NCBI RefSeq assembly: GCF_900098745.1 | Contig: NZ_FQTT01000004.1 | Location: 1 to 35,525, forward strand | Direction of reading: 5' to 3' | DNA length: 35,525 bases | Origin: Actinomyces glycerinitolerans | GTDB lineage: Bacteria; Actinomycetota; Actinomycetes; Actinomycetales; Actinomycetaceae | Shown here: positions 25,163-33,142 of the stretch, one piece after another | How positions within the stretch are numbered: the first letter of the stretch is position 1 | How the letters are laid out: every line of letters begins with the position of its first letter | The notes under the pieces: model-generated | Databases searched by the model: none | What the model saw: the letters and a program-made list of their open reading frames with translations, nothing else | What the model was told of the DNA's origin: nothing | Made by a program: the position numbers and the translations under genes

Positions 25163-26650
25163 TTACTTCTTGCGATATAGGGACTTCGTGGCGAAGACCG
25201 GCTCGTTGGTCACCTGAATCCCCAGGGAGCGGAAGATGCCCTCGTCCACCGGTCCCAGGATGGTCGAGGTGTGCACGTCGCAGCCGCGCAGGCTGCCCAG
25301 CTCGTCCAGCGCGCGGGCGGCGTTGGCATCCCCGTTGGCTGACACCGCCAGCGCGATCAGTACCTCGTCGGTGTGTAGGCGCGGGTTGCGGCTGCCCAGG
25401 TGGCGGGTCTTGAGCGTCTGGATCGGTTCGATCGACTCCTTGGCGAGCAGGTCGACCGTCGGGTCTATGCCGGCCAGGCGCTTGAGGGCGTTGAGCAGCA
25501 TGGCGGAGGAGCAGCCCAGCAGCGGGGAGGTCTTGCCCAGCGCGATGGTTCCGTCAGGCAGCTCAATGGCCGCGGCCGGCGCATCGGTCGCAGCGGCCAA
25601 CTCCAATGCCGGTTTGACGACGGAACGGTCCTCCTTGGCAATGCCGAGCTTGCTCATCAGCAGGGCGATCCGCCCGGACTGGACCGGCTCGAGCATGTCC
25701 CGCTTCTCCGCCACCAGCGCCTTGTAGTAGCGGCGGATCACCTCCTGTTTGGAGGCCTCCCGGCACACGTCGTCGTCGCTGATGCAGTAACCGGCCATAT
25801 TCACCCCCATGTCGGTGGGGGAGGCGTACGGGGAGGTGCCCATGATCTGCTCGAACAGGCGTGAGAGCACCGGGAACACTTCAACGTCGCGGTTGTAGTT
25901 GACGGTCTGCACGCCGTGGGCGGCCAGGTGGTAGGGGTCGATCATGTTCACGTCGTCAAGGTCGGCGGTGGCGGCCTCGTAGGCGATGTTGACCGGGTGG
26001 TCCAGCGGCAGATTCCAGATGGGGAAGGTCTCGAACTTGGCGTAGCCGGAGGAGATGCCGCGCACGTGGTCGTGGTAGATCTGCGACAGGCAGGTGGCCA
26101 TCTTTCCCGATCCCGGCCCCGGCGCGGTGACCACCACCAGGTCGCGGGACGTCTTGATGTACTCATTGCGCCCGTACCCCTGGTCGGAGACGATGCGCGC
26201 CACGTCGTTGGGGTAACCGGGGATCGGGAAGTGGCGGTAGACGGTGATGCCGAGCTTCTCCAGTTTGCGCTTGAACTCGGCGGCCTGCTGGTTGTCGTCG
26301 GTCCACTGGGTGATCACCACGCTGCCCACATACAGCCCGTAGTCGCGGAAGGCATCCACATGGCGGAGTACCTCGTCCTCGTAGGAGGTGCCGTGGTCGG
26401 CGCGGATCTTGTGGCGGGCGAAGTCCTTGGCATTGACGGCGACGATGATCTCCACGTCGTCGGCCAACTCGGCGAGCATCACGATCTTGTTGTCGGGGGT
26501 GAAACCGGGCAGGACGCGGGAGGCGTGCATGTCGTCGATGAGCTTGCCGCCGAACTCCAGGTAGAGCTTGCCGCCGAACTGGGCCCGGCGTTGTGCGATT
26601 CGCTCGGACTGCAGTTTGAGGTATTTTTCCCGGTCGAACCCGATGCGCAT
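25163..26650 (-). CDS. DUF1846 family protein
   Basis: A 495-residue protein that matches the conserved DUF1846 family along its length. Recognisable stretches are [16 protein letters not shown]+RI at the start, [40 protein letters not shown] (a P-loop-like segment at about 175-183), and [16 protein letters not shown]. It ends in the basic SLYRKK. The biochemical role of the family is not established; a nucleotide-binding or hydrolase role is only suggested by the P-loop-like segment. GAGGAG lies a few bases before the ATG. It stands alone between the rpsT terminator and the riboflavin operon, all on the minus strand. Confidence 0.9.
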   Translation of the reverse strand: MRIGFDREKYLKLQSERIAQRRAQFGGKLYLEFGGKLIDDMHASRVLPGFTPDNKIVMLAELADDVEIIVAVNAKDFARHKIRADHGTSYEDEVLRHVDAFRDYGLYVGSVVITQWTDDNQQAAEFKRKLEKLGITVYRHFPIPGYPNDVARIVSDQGYGRNEYIKTSRDLVVVTAPGPGSGKMATCLSQIYHDHVRGISSGYAKFETFPIWNLPLDHPVNIAYEAATADLDDVNMIDPYHLAAHGVQTVNYNRDVEVFPVLSRLFEQIMGTSPYASPTDMGVNMAGYCISDDDVCREASKQEVIRRYYKALVAEKRDMLEPVQSGRIALLMSKLGIAKEDRSVVKPALELAAATDAPAAAIELPDGTIALGKTSPLLGCSSAMLLNALKRLAGIDPTVDLLAKESIEPIQTLKTRHLGSRNPRLHTDEVLIALAVSANGDANAARALDELGSLRGCDVHTSTILGPVDEGIFRSLGIQVTNEPVFATKSLYRKK

Positions 26651-26761
26651 GCGTTCTCCTCACGGTCGCCTGAATGTGCGGCCGGGCGGGAGGGCGCCGG
26701 CCTGAGGAATCGTAACGCCGTCGGAGCTGGCCGCGAGTTCAGGTCCGGAAGACGGAAACCA

Positions 26762-26795
26762 GGAAGGGCGCCTCCCAGTTGGGAGACGCCCTTCC
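26762..26795 (-). terminator. Intrinsic terminator of rpsT
   Basis: A 15-bp stem (26762-26776 with 26781-26795) with one wobble pair and a 4-nt loop, followed on the minus strand by TGGTTTCCGTCTT. It lies 24 bases downstream of the rpsT stop codon and separates rpsT from the DUF1846 gene. Confidence 0.9.
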
Positions 26796-26819
26796 AGACG
26801 CATTCGTGCGCGCGCCGGG

Positions 26820-27080
26820 TCACATGGCGTTGACGCGCTTGGCCAGCTTCGACTTGCGGTTGCGTGCCTGGTTGCGGTGAATGACGCCCTTGGAGACGGC
26901 CTTGTCCAGCTTGCGGCAGGCCTTGCGCAGGTGCTCCTCGGCGGCCTGCTTGTCGCCGGCCTCGACGGCCTCGCGCGTCCGGCGCACGTAGGTCTTGAGC
27001 TCGGACTTGACGGACTTGTTGCGCAGGCGGGCCTTCTCGTTGGTCTTGATGCGCTTGATCTGAGACTTGATGTTCGCCAC
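26820..27080 (-). CDS. rpsT: 30S ribosomal protein S20
   Basis: An 86-residue very basic protein that binds 16S rRNA early in 30S assembly. It begins with [20 protein letters not shown], which is the S20 hallmark, continues as a long helix with [16 protein letters not shown] and ends with [14 protein letters not shown]. The start codon is GTG at 27080 with only a weak ribosome-binding site. A strong intrinsic terminator follows. In many actinobacteria rpsT lies close to and convergent with holA. Here the riboflavin operon and the DUF1846 gene separate them. Confidence 0.96.
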   Translation of the reverse strand: MANIKSQIKRIKTNEKARLRNKSVKSELKTYVRRTREAVEAGDKQAAEEHLRKACRKLDKAVSKGVIHRNQARNRKSKLAKRVNAM

Positions 27081-27308
27081 TGTGAGTGAAGCTTTCTGGT
27101 GTCTGAATGGTCAATGGCCGGAGAGAGGGTTGGCGCCGCGGGCGGACTTGAGGTGGTGGAAGCACCCGGCAGGCCCGGTCGCCGGACCCCGAAGCCGGCC
27201 AGGCCAGAGGTCCAAGCGCACTTTAGCACCGGATACACCGGCAATACTCGGTCGAATACCGGCCGACGACGTGAAGTGCGTCGCGCCGCAGCCACCCGTG
27301 GCGGGTGA
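27081..27308 (-). promoter_or_regulatory. rpsT upstream region with short hairpin after the MazF-fold gene
   Basis: No gene is seen in these 228 bases. A small hairpin CACCCG-tgg-CGGGTG (27293-27307) directly follows the stop codon of the gene above and may be a weak terminator. An AT-richer patch on the minus strand around 27210-27245 contains TAAAGT and is the most likely site of the rpsT promoter, but no convincing -35/-10 pair is visible. Confidence 0.3.
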
Positions 27309-27944
27309 TCAGGACCAGTGCGCCCGCAGAGCGGTAACGACGCCGTCGAAGGTTGACCGCTTCATGGTGGCGCCCTCGCGGCGCACCACATCCGGTTCGA
27401 CGAGCAGCAGGCGGTCCAGGCGCACCTCGCTGGGGCGGCCCTTGGAGTCCCAGGGCCCGGTGCCGACGTCGTGCCAGTAGCGACCCCAGCGGGCCTCCTG
27501 GGCGGCGTCAAGGTCGTGGTCCTTGCTGGTCAACTGGGCGGCGACGAGCCGCTTGCCGTGGTGGGCCAGGACGAGCACGGGACGGTCCTTGCCCTGGGTG
27601 GCGTCCTCCTCGAAGGGCACCCAGGTCCACACCACCTCGCCGGGGTCGGCGTCGCCGTCGGGATCGGGGGAGTAGGTGAAGTCCGGAAGTCCCAGGGAGG
27701 CGACGTCGTAAACGCCGACGCCGTCGTGCGCGCCCGTGCGGGGGCTGTGTGCCGGCGCCTGGGGGTGGGAGACGGTGTGCGCGGCGCTCTTGGACGCGCC
27801 CACCGGCTTCGTCGCAGGCCGGGACGAGCTGCGCTTGCGCGACTTCTCCCGGGTGCTCAGCTCCTCCTCGAGGGCGTCGGTTACGGTCCGTTTGGCGCTG
27901 GAGGTAAGAATCCGGGCGATCCGCTTGAGCAGTGGGGAGGGCAT
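27309..27944 (-). CDS. PemK/MazF-fold protein
   Basis: A 211-residue protein. The first 80 residues are basic and Ser/Lys/Pro-rich, probably disordered. The C-terminal 130 residues match the PemK/MazF-like fold: DPGEVVWTWVPFEEDATQGKDRPVLVLAH with the conserved strand and RPVLV motif, then VAAQLTSKDHD, and LDRLLLVEPDVV. MazF toxins cut RNA and are normally paired with a small antitoxin gene, but none is seen next to it. Single-gene relatives are widespread in actinobacterial chromosomes and may be housekeeping proteins. Therefore a toxin role should not be assumed. A -10 box TAGGGT lies 6 nt before the ATG, so the message is probably leaderless. Confidence 0.75.
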   Translation of the reverse strand: MPSPLLKRIARILTSSAKRTVTDALEEELSTREKSRKRSSSRPATKPVGASKSAAHTVSHPQAPAHSPRTGAHDGVGVYDVASLGLPDFTYSPDPDGDADPGEVVWTWVPFEEDATQGKDRPVLVLAHHGKRLVAAQLTSKDHDLDAAQEARWGRYWHDVGTGPWDSKGRPSEVRLDRLLLVEPDVVRREGATMKRSTFDGVVTALRAHWS

Positions 27945-27950
27945 GGGCCG

Positions 27951-27956
27951 ACCCTA
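27951..27956 (-). promoter_or_regulatory. -10 box of the leaderless MazF-fold gene
   Basis: On the minus strand TAGGGT is followed by 6 nt and then the ATG at 27944, with no Shine-Dalgarno. Confidence 0.55.
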
Positions 27957-27975
27957 CCGTCACGCATACGGTTCT

Positions 27976-28059
27976 CCACCACACGTACGACTTCCCGCCA
28001 CACGTACGCGTTTTGGAGCCATGCGACTGCTAGAGGCGGGAACCTCCAAAATGCGTACG
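27976..28059. repeat. Palindromic intergenic repeat block
   Basis: CCRCCACACGTACG occurs twice in direct orientation (27976-27989 and 27995-28008, period 19). The second copy runs into a 16-bp inverted repeat: CGTACGCGTTTTGGAG (28003-28018) pairs with CTCCAAAATGCGTACG (28044-28059) with a single wobble position and a 25-nt loop. A further ACGCGTACG follows near 28070. The block fills the 172-bp gap between the ABC permease and the MazF-fold gene. It looks like a mobile or multi-copy intergenic element rather than a simple terminator. Confidence 0.55.
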
Positions 28060-28116
28060 TCAGGGGCAAACGCGTACGCACGGCGGGGCGTAGGCCTACG
28101 CGCGAGGGGCACTCCG

Positions 28117-28944
28117 TCAGACCCGAGGCGTTGCCCGCCGGGCCATGCGCGCCAGCAGCGCCCAGAAGACCGCGCCGCCCGCCACGGCCCAGGCCAGGAC
28201 CGGACCGATGCCGGCCCAGTCCAGGCCGCCGGCGTCGGTGAGGGCGTTCGAGCCGAGCGTCAGCGCCCGCGTTACCAGCGAGTACGGCCACAAACCCGCC
28301 AGTGTCTGCGCCTTGTAGGCGACCCCAATGCCGATCACCGCACCGGCCAGCCCCAGGGCCACTGGCGCGGCGAAGGACCGCATCCGCATCGACAACAGGG
28401 ACTGCAAACCAACCAGCGGCACCGCCACCACCGCCAGCAGTGCCGAGACCGCGAAGCCGATGGGCAGGCCCCCATCCAGGTGCAGGAACACAATGCCGGA
28501 CAACCAGGTGAGTGCGATCAGCAGCAACTGCATGGCGGCCACCGGCATTAGGATCACGCCCGTCTTCGCCAGGGCGACCGCGGCCGGAGAGTGCGGTGTC
28601 GTGGCCATGTAGTTCCAAGACGAGCCCCGATGCTCCGGGCGCCACGCCGCCGCCAGCAGCAGGGCGACCGCGATCGAGAAGAAGAACAGGCCGTAGAACA
28701 GGGTGACTTGACCGACGAAGGTCTCCCAAGTAGGCGATAGCACCTCCTGATTCATTGCGAAGTTGACCGATCCGGAGATGACGGTGAGCACCGGCAGTAC
28801 CGCCACGACCCACCACACCAGGGACCTGCGTAGCTTGAGGGCCTCCACGGCCAGCAAGGCCGGCCAGGTGCCTGTTTTGGCGGTCGGCGTCGAGGTAACC
28901 GGAATGGGGACGGGAGTACCGCGTGAAACACTGGTTGCGGGCAC
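28117..28944 (-). CDS. ABC-2 type transporter permease (second permease)
   Basis: A 275-residue membrane protein with about six predicted helices, typical of ABC-2 permeases in lantibiotic-immunity or bacitracin-type exporters. The soluble start ends in LLAVEALKLRRSLVWWVV, the usual entry into helix 1, followed by a large loop with MNQEVLSPTWETFVGQ. A later segment is AAAWRPEHRGSSWNYMATTPHSP, resembling the cytoplasmic loop that couples to the ATPase. The start is uncertain: GTG at 28944 with AAAGG 9 nt upstream is preferred over GTG at 28953, which overlaps the previous stop. It is the last gene of a three-gene operon. Substrate unknown. Confidence 0.82.
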   Translation of the reverse strand: MPATSVSRGTPVPIPVTSTPTAKTGTWPALLAVEALKLRRSLVWWVVAVLPVLTVISGSVNFAMNQEVLSPTWETFVGQVTLFYGLFFFSIAVALLLAAAWRPEHRGSSWNYMATTPHSPAAVALAKTGVILMPVAAMQLLLIALTWLSGIVFLHLDGGLPIGFAVSALLAVVAVPLVGLQSLLSMRMRSFAAPVALGLAGAVIGIGVAYKAQTLAGLWPYSLVTRALTLGSNALTDAGGLDWAGIGPVLAWAVAGGAVFWALLARMARRATPRV

Positions 28945-28949
28945 GGGGC

Positions 28950-29786
28950 TCACCTTTCGATGCGGTCGAGGCGGGAAGTGATTGCGTAGAAACAGGCGGC
29001 GGCCAGCCCCAGAAACCCGGCTATCCAGCCCAGGGGTGGGCGGGCGACCATGACGTCGCCGGTGCCGACCTGGGAGATGGGGCAGATCATCGCCCAGTAC
29101 CCCCATGGCAGCAGCCGCGCGAGCCAGGCCGGGGCGAGGAACATGTACACGCCGATGAAGGCCCCCACCAGCCCGAGGCCCACACACGCAAGCTGGTTGT
29201 CGAGCACGGCCGCGAGCAGAACATGCAGCGCGCACATAGCCAGGTCGACGCCGATCAACAGGGCGGTGTATCCGGCCCATATCCCGATCGGCAGCGGCAC
29301 GGTGGCGCCGGCGGTGCAGGCTGCCAGTATTAGCGCCAGCGTCTGCAACGCGAGTGTCGGCACCAGCACGAGTGCCAGGGTGGCGAACTTGGCCCGACAC
29401 AGCCGCCCGGGCGTCAGGCCGGCCGTCGCAGACAGGTACCAGCCGCCGGATGCGTGCTCGATGTCGGTCAGGCGGCTGGCCAGTACGGCCACCAGGATCG
29501 GCGAGAACAGGGCGTTGATCAGCGCATACTGCAGCAGGATCCCCTCCCACGGGTGGGCGGCCGGATCGTTCAGGCCCGCCCGGGAGGACGCGGACAGCGG
29601 CGCGGCGAACGCCACCGCCGTCACGCCCAGCACGGTCACGATCGGCGTGGTGCGAAGGCGCCGCAGCTTGGCCAGTTCCATTCGCACGGCGACGCGGAAG
29701 GACCCGCCCGGGCTTTGCGGCGGTGCGTAACCGCCGCAGCCGTGGCGCCCGGGGGAGGACATGGCGACTGTCGGCTGTGCACCCAT
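28950..29786 (-). CDS. ABC-2 type transporter permease (first permease)
   Basis: A 278-residue membrane protein with about six helices. After a Gly/Pro-rich cytoplasmic N-terminus comes FRVAVRMELAKLRRLRTTPIV and helix 1, as in its partner permease. Other landmarks are IEHASGGWYLSATAGLTPGRLCRAKF, a cytoplasmic loop like those that meet the ATPase, and several long hydrophobic runs. It is related to its neighbour at 28117 in layout, so the pair probably forms a heterodimeric channel. The ATG overlaps the ATPase stop by one base (TGATG). Family resemblance is to the MutE/EpiE-type exporters used for peptide immunity; the substrate is unknown. Confidence 0.82.
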   Translation of the reverse strand: MGAQPTVAMSSPGRHGCGGYAPPQSPGGSFRVAVRMELAKLRRLRTTPIVTVLGVTAVAFAAPLSASSRAGLNDPAAHPWEGILLQYALINALFSPILVAVLASRLTDIEHASGGWYLSATAGLTPGRLCRAKFATLALVLVPTLALQTLALILAACTAGATVPLPIGIWAGYTALLIGVDLAMCALHVLLAAVLDNQLACVGLGLVGAFIGVYMFLAPAWLARLLPWGYWAMICPISQVGTGDVMVARPPLGWIAGFLGLAAACFYAITSRLDRIER

Positions 29787-30808
29787 CACAGCGCCCCCGC
29801 TCCGCCGGTCAGGTCCATGAAGACGTCCTCCAGGCTTTGGGGCTCACGCCGCAGCTCATACACGGGGACGTCCGCGGCCACCAGCCGCCGCACCAGCTCG
29901 GCGGCGGCCCCGGGAGACAAGCCGGGAATTCGTACACCGGCGTCTGTCACGACCGTCGTCGCAGGCGGCTCCGGGGCAGGGCGGTTGCCTGCGGCACCGT
30001 CCAGGCCGGCCAGCATTGTCGGGGTGAGGGCCTGTGGCCGGGGCGTGACCAGGAGCAGGTCCGGCACCGAACGGCGCATGAGCTCGGCACGCGTGCCCTG
30101 GAAGACGAGCCTGCCGGCCGACAGGACGCCGAGCATGCTCGCCATGCGGTCGATCTCATCGAGCAGGTGACTGGAGACCATCACCGTCACGCCCTCAGCC
30201 GCCAACGACACCAGCAGATTGCGCACCTCCTCGATGCCGGCCGGATCAAGGCCGTTGGTCGGCTCGTCCAGGATGAGGAGCTCCGGCTGGCGGGCCAGCG
30301 CCATGGCGATCCCCAGCCGCTGCTTCATACCCATCGAGTAGGTCTTCACCAGGCGGTCCCGATGGCCGGTCAGACGCACCAGGTCAAGAGCCCGGTTCAC
30401 CTGGGCATCGCTGAGCCCGAGCATGCGCTGCACCAGGCGCATGTTCTCGGCGCCCGTCAGGTGCCCGTAGCCGGGCGGCTGCTCGATCATGGAGCCGGTG
30501 CGCGCCATGAGCCCGCCGCGACTGCGCCGATCCAGCGGGACGCCGAACAGGTTCACGCTTCCAGACGTCGGTGTCAGCAGGCCGAGCAACAGCTTCATGG
30601 TCGTGGACTTGCCGGAGCCATTGGGGCCCAGGAAGCCGTAGACGACGCCGCGGGGAATGACCAGGTCGAGGTGGTCGACAGCGGTGCGGGCGGCGGCGCC
30701 CCTGCCGAAGATCTTGGTCAGGGCACCGGTGGTGACGACGGCGTCCGGGAACCGCGCCGCGGCGTCGCCCCCGGTGGGTCCGGGGCGGGTGAGGGTGACT
30801 GTGTTCAT
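29786..30808 (-). CDS. ABC transporter ATP-binding protein
   Basis: A 340-residue cytoplasmic ATPase that would power the two permeases downstream. Walker A is GPNGSGKST (61-69). The Q-loop region follows, then the signature YSMGMKQRLGIA (157-168; SMGMK in place of SGGQ, typical of the lantibiotic/bacitracin exporter class). Walker B is LLILDEPTNGLDP (177-189), and the switch histidine is in VMVSSHLLDE. A 100-residue C-terminal extension follows the core, as in many ABC-2 ATPases. The ATG at 30808 is chosen because the domain follows closely; AATGCT lies 7 nt upstream and may be a -10 box. It is divergent from the two-component genes. Confidence 0.92.
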   Translation of the reverse strand: MNTVTLTRPGPTGGDAAARFPDAVVTTGALTKIFGRGAAARTAVDHLDLVIPRGVVYGFLGPNGSGKSTTMKLLLGLLTPTSGSVNLFGVPLDRRSRGGLMARTGSMIEQPPGYGHLTGAENMRLVQRMLGLSDAQVNRALDLVRLTGHRDRLVKTYSMGMKQRLGIAMALARQPELLILDEPTNGLDPAGIEEVRNLLVSLAAEGVTVMVSSHLLDEIDRMASMLGVLSAGRLVFQGTRAELMRRSVPDLLLVTPRPQALTPTMLAGLDGAAGNRPAPEPPATTVVTDAGVRIPGLSPGAAAELVRRLVAADVPVYELRREPQSLEDVFMDLTGGAGAL

Positions 30809-30885
30809 GCCTTGCAGCATTCCCGCGCCCGCGGTCGTCGGCATCAGGCCCGGGGCGGAAGTTCGGGCGCGATCGGTCGCCGGAC

Positions 30886-30901
30886 TCATACTCGGGTATG
30901 A
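30886..30901. promoter_or_regulatory. Palindrome between ABC operon and two-component genes
   Basis: TCATAC-TCGG-GTATGA is a perfect inverted repeat with 6-bp arms, in the 182-bp gap between the divergent ATPase gene and the histidine kinase gene. Its position suggests a binding site for the LuxR-type response regulator controlling one or both units. A possible -10 TACCGT for the kinase gene lies nearby at about 30923. No other gene is seen in the gap. Confidence 0.5.
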
Positions 30902-30990
30902 AGACCCGGCCCCCGCCGTGCCGCTACCGTCGCATACCGGACAGCGCTCCGTGGAGGGCAGGCCCCTTACACAGGTAGGGAGAGGCGGGG

Positions 30991-32343
30991 ATGAGGATGC
31001 GCGACGGCGAGGCAGCGGGGCGTGGCCGGCGGGCGCCGGCCGTGCCGGACAGCGGTGTGCGGCGGTGGCCGCCAAGGGGGCGTCCGGGTGTGGCCGACAT
31101 GCTGCTGGCCGTCTCCCTGGCCTATGTGTGCGCATGGAATCCGCCCATGATCACGGAGCAGCCGGCCGGCGCTCTGCGCAACGCACTCGTCGACTCCGGT
31201 GCCTACGTCATCATCCTCGCCGTGTGCTGCGTGGCCATCGCGCTGCGCCGCCTCGCCCCGACCGTCGCCGTCGTCGCCGTCGGAGTGGCGCTTGCCGCTC
31301 ATGTACTGATCTTCGACGGGCTCTCCATCCTCGCCATCGTCGCCTGCCTGGTGGCGGTGGAGACCTGCACGAGTCGTGTCCCGCGGCCCCACGCCTGGCC
31401 GCTGGCGGCCCTGGGCTACCTCGGTGGCGCGGTCGGCGCCCTGCGCGCGGACAAGCTGATCGACCCGCCCACCCCGGGCGCCGAGCTGATCGTCCTCGCG
31501 GTGAGCTGGGCGTTCATCACCGTCGCCGTCCTGACCGGCCTGCTGCGCCGACGCGCTCGCGAGCGGATCGAGCAGGCCCTGGAGCGGGCAGAGGTACTGG
31601 CCGCTCAGCAGGAGGCCGAACGGCGTCTGGCCGTGGTGGCCGAGAGGCAGCGCATCGCCCGGGACGTGCACGACCTGCTGGGGCACTCGCTGTCCGTCAT
31701 CGGCATGCAGGCCGAGGGCGCCCGGGCCGTCCTGGCTACCAATCCCGCGGCCGCCGCCGAGGCGCTGGCGGTGATCGGGCGGACGAGCCGGCGCTCGGTC
31801 TCCGAAGTGCACTCACTGGTCGACATGCTGCGGGCCGACGTCGACGAATCCCCCATGGCCCGGCCCTCGCCGCAGTCGGACGGGAGCGCGGCACCGGGCG
31901 GCTCGAGTCCGGGCCTCGACGACGTGCCACGGCTCGTTACGGGTGCGCGGCGGGCGGGCCTGCCGCTCACCCTCGACCTGCGCTGCGACGCCGAGCCGCC
32001 GGCCCCGGTGGGGGAGGCGGCGTACCGCTGCGTACAGGAGGCGCTGACCAACGTGATGCGCCATGCCGCATCCGCGCCGACCAAGGTCCGGGTGCGGGGC
32101 GAGGACGGCGGAGTCGATATCGTCGTCGAGAATGCGGAGCCCATATCGGCCGGAGGCGGTGCCGCTGGCGCACTGGACGACGACACCCGGCGGGGAGCGG
32201 GGCTGCAGACCATGCGCGAACGAGTGGTGGCGCTCAACGGCCGGTTGTGGGCCGGGGAGCGGTCGGAGGGCGGCTGGCGCGTGCACGTCACCCTGCCGGC
32301 GCCGCCGCACCTCACCCAGGCGCAGCCGGGACAGGCCGCATGA
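30991..32343 (+). CDS. Sensor histidine kinase, NarL/DesK type
   Basis: A 450-residue membrane sensor. Residues 1-35 are basic, followed by about five helices up to 185 with little extracytoplasmic sequence, so it may sense the membrane itself. A short coiled coil (190-215) leads to the dimerisation domain (HisKA_3), with the phosphoacceptor His227 in RIARDVHDLLGHSLSVIG. The ATP-binding domain shows the N-box CVQEALTNVMRHA and the glycine-rich GAGLQTMRERVVALNG. The Shine-Dalgarno GGGAGAGG lies just before the ATG. The stop overlaps the response-regulator start (ATGA). It lies beside an ABC exporter operon, which it probably controls. Confidence 0.92.
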   Translation: MRMRDGEAAGRGRRAPAVPDSGVRRWPPRGRPGVADMLLAVSLAYVCAWNPPMITEQPAGALRNALVDSGAYVIILAVCCVAIALRRLAPTVAVVAVGVALAAHVLIFDGLSILAIVACLVAVETCTSRVPRPHAWPLAALGYLGGAVGALRADKLIDPPTPGAELIVLAVSWAFITVAVLTGLLRRRARERIEQALERAEVLAAQQEAERRLAVVAERQRIARDVHDLLGHSLSVIGMQAEGARAVLATNPAAAAEALAVIGRTSRRSVSEVHSLVDMLRADVDESPMARPSPQSDGSAAPGGSSPGLDDVPRLVTGARRAGLPLTLDLRCDAEPPAPVGEAAYRCVQEALTNVMRHAASAPTKVRVRGEDGGVDIVVENAEPISAGGGAAGALDDDTRRGAGLQTMRERVVALNGRLWAGERSEGGWRVHVTLPAPPHLTQAQPGQAA

Positions 32344-33032
32344 ACGGCATCATCAGGGTCGCGCTGGTGGACGACGAGCCGCTGTTCACCGCGGGGCTGG
32401 CCATGCTGCTGGGGGCGCAGCCGGACATCGAGGTCGCCTGGCAGGCCGGCGACGGTGGCCAGGCGCTGCGGTGTGCGCAGAGCGATCCCGTGGACGTGAT
32501 CCTGCTGGATGTGCAGATGCCCGGCGTTGACGGCCTGGCCACGACCCGCCGCCTGATTGAGGCGGGAGCCCAGGGCCGCATCGTCATACTCACCACCTTC
32601 GACACCGACGGCTACGTCATGGGTGCCATCGAGGCCGGCGCGGCCGGGTTCCTGTTGAAGAACACGGCCCCGGAGCGGCTGATCGAGGCGGTGCGCACCG
32701 TCCATGGCGGCGACTCGGTCATCTCGCCCGGACCGACGCGGCGGTTGTTGACCGCCGTACGCGCCGGCCAGGTGGAGCAAACCCGGTCCCAGCCGCCGCC
32801 GCTGCCCGGTGGGCTCACCGAGCGGGAGACGGAGGTACTCGCGCTGGTGGCCCGGGGGCTGACCAACCAGGAGATCTGCGACCGGCTGTGGCTGTCCATG
32901 GCGACGGTGAAGACGCACATCTCCCACCTGTTGGCCAAGACCGGGGCGCGCGACCGGGTGCAGTTGGTGCTACTGGCGCTGCGCACCGGCGTCGTCGAGC
33001 TTGATGAGCTGCTGATCGAGACAGAGGCGTGA
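32340..33032 (+). CDS. Response regulator, NarL/LuxR type
   Basis: A 230-residue regulator. The receiver domain (1-120) has the acidic pair Asp11-Asp12 in LVDDEPLF, the phosphoacceptor Asp57 in VILLDVQMPGVDG, and the Thr/Lys switch residues in VILTTFDTDGYV and GFLLKNTAP. A LuxR-type helix-turn-helix (about 160-220) reads LTERETEVLALVARGLTNQEICDRLWLSMATVKTHISHLLAKTG. It overlaps the kinase gene by 4 nt. The likely targets are the neighbouring ABC exporter and/or its own operon, through the palindrome at 30886-30901. This is inferred from position. Confidence 0.94.
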   Translation: MNGIIRVALVDDEPLFTAGLAMLLGAQPDIEVAWQAGDGGQALRCAQSDPVDVILLDVQMPGVDGLATTRRLIEAGAQGRIVILTTFDTDGYVMGAIEAGAAGFLLKNTAPERLIEAVRTVHGGDSVISPGPTRRLLTAVRAGQVEQTRSQPPPLPGGLTERETEVLALVARGLTNQEICDRLWLSMATVKTHISHLLAKTGARDRVQLVLLALRTGVVELDELLIETEA

Positions 33033-33110
33033 GCCAGTCCTGAGACAGCCGTGAGGCAGCTCCGGCACCCGATGGGGCCTCGGGGAGGCCGCGCAGGCCG
33101 TCCTGATCTG

Positions 33111-33139
33111 CGTCGGCGGCTGCGGCCGAGCCGCCGACG
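33111..33139. terminator. Bidirectional terminator between convergent genes
   Basis: CGTCGGCGGCT (33111-33121) and AGCCGCCGACG (33129-33139) form a perfect 11-bp stem with a 7-nt loop, between the response regulator and the YeiH-family gene, which converge. No long T-run follows. Confidence 0.8.
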
Positions 33140-33142
33140 GGC

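Noticed and set aside
27309..27944. A complete toxin-antitoxin system
   Set aside because: Only the MazF-fold gene is visible; no small antitoxin gene abuts it, and a long basic N-terminus is unlike classical toxins.
30657..32339. Long upstream extension of the response-regulator frame
   Set aside because: The extension runs in another frame over the histidine kinase gene; the receiver domain starts at the ATG at 32340, which overlaps the kinase stop.
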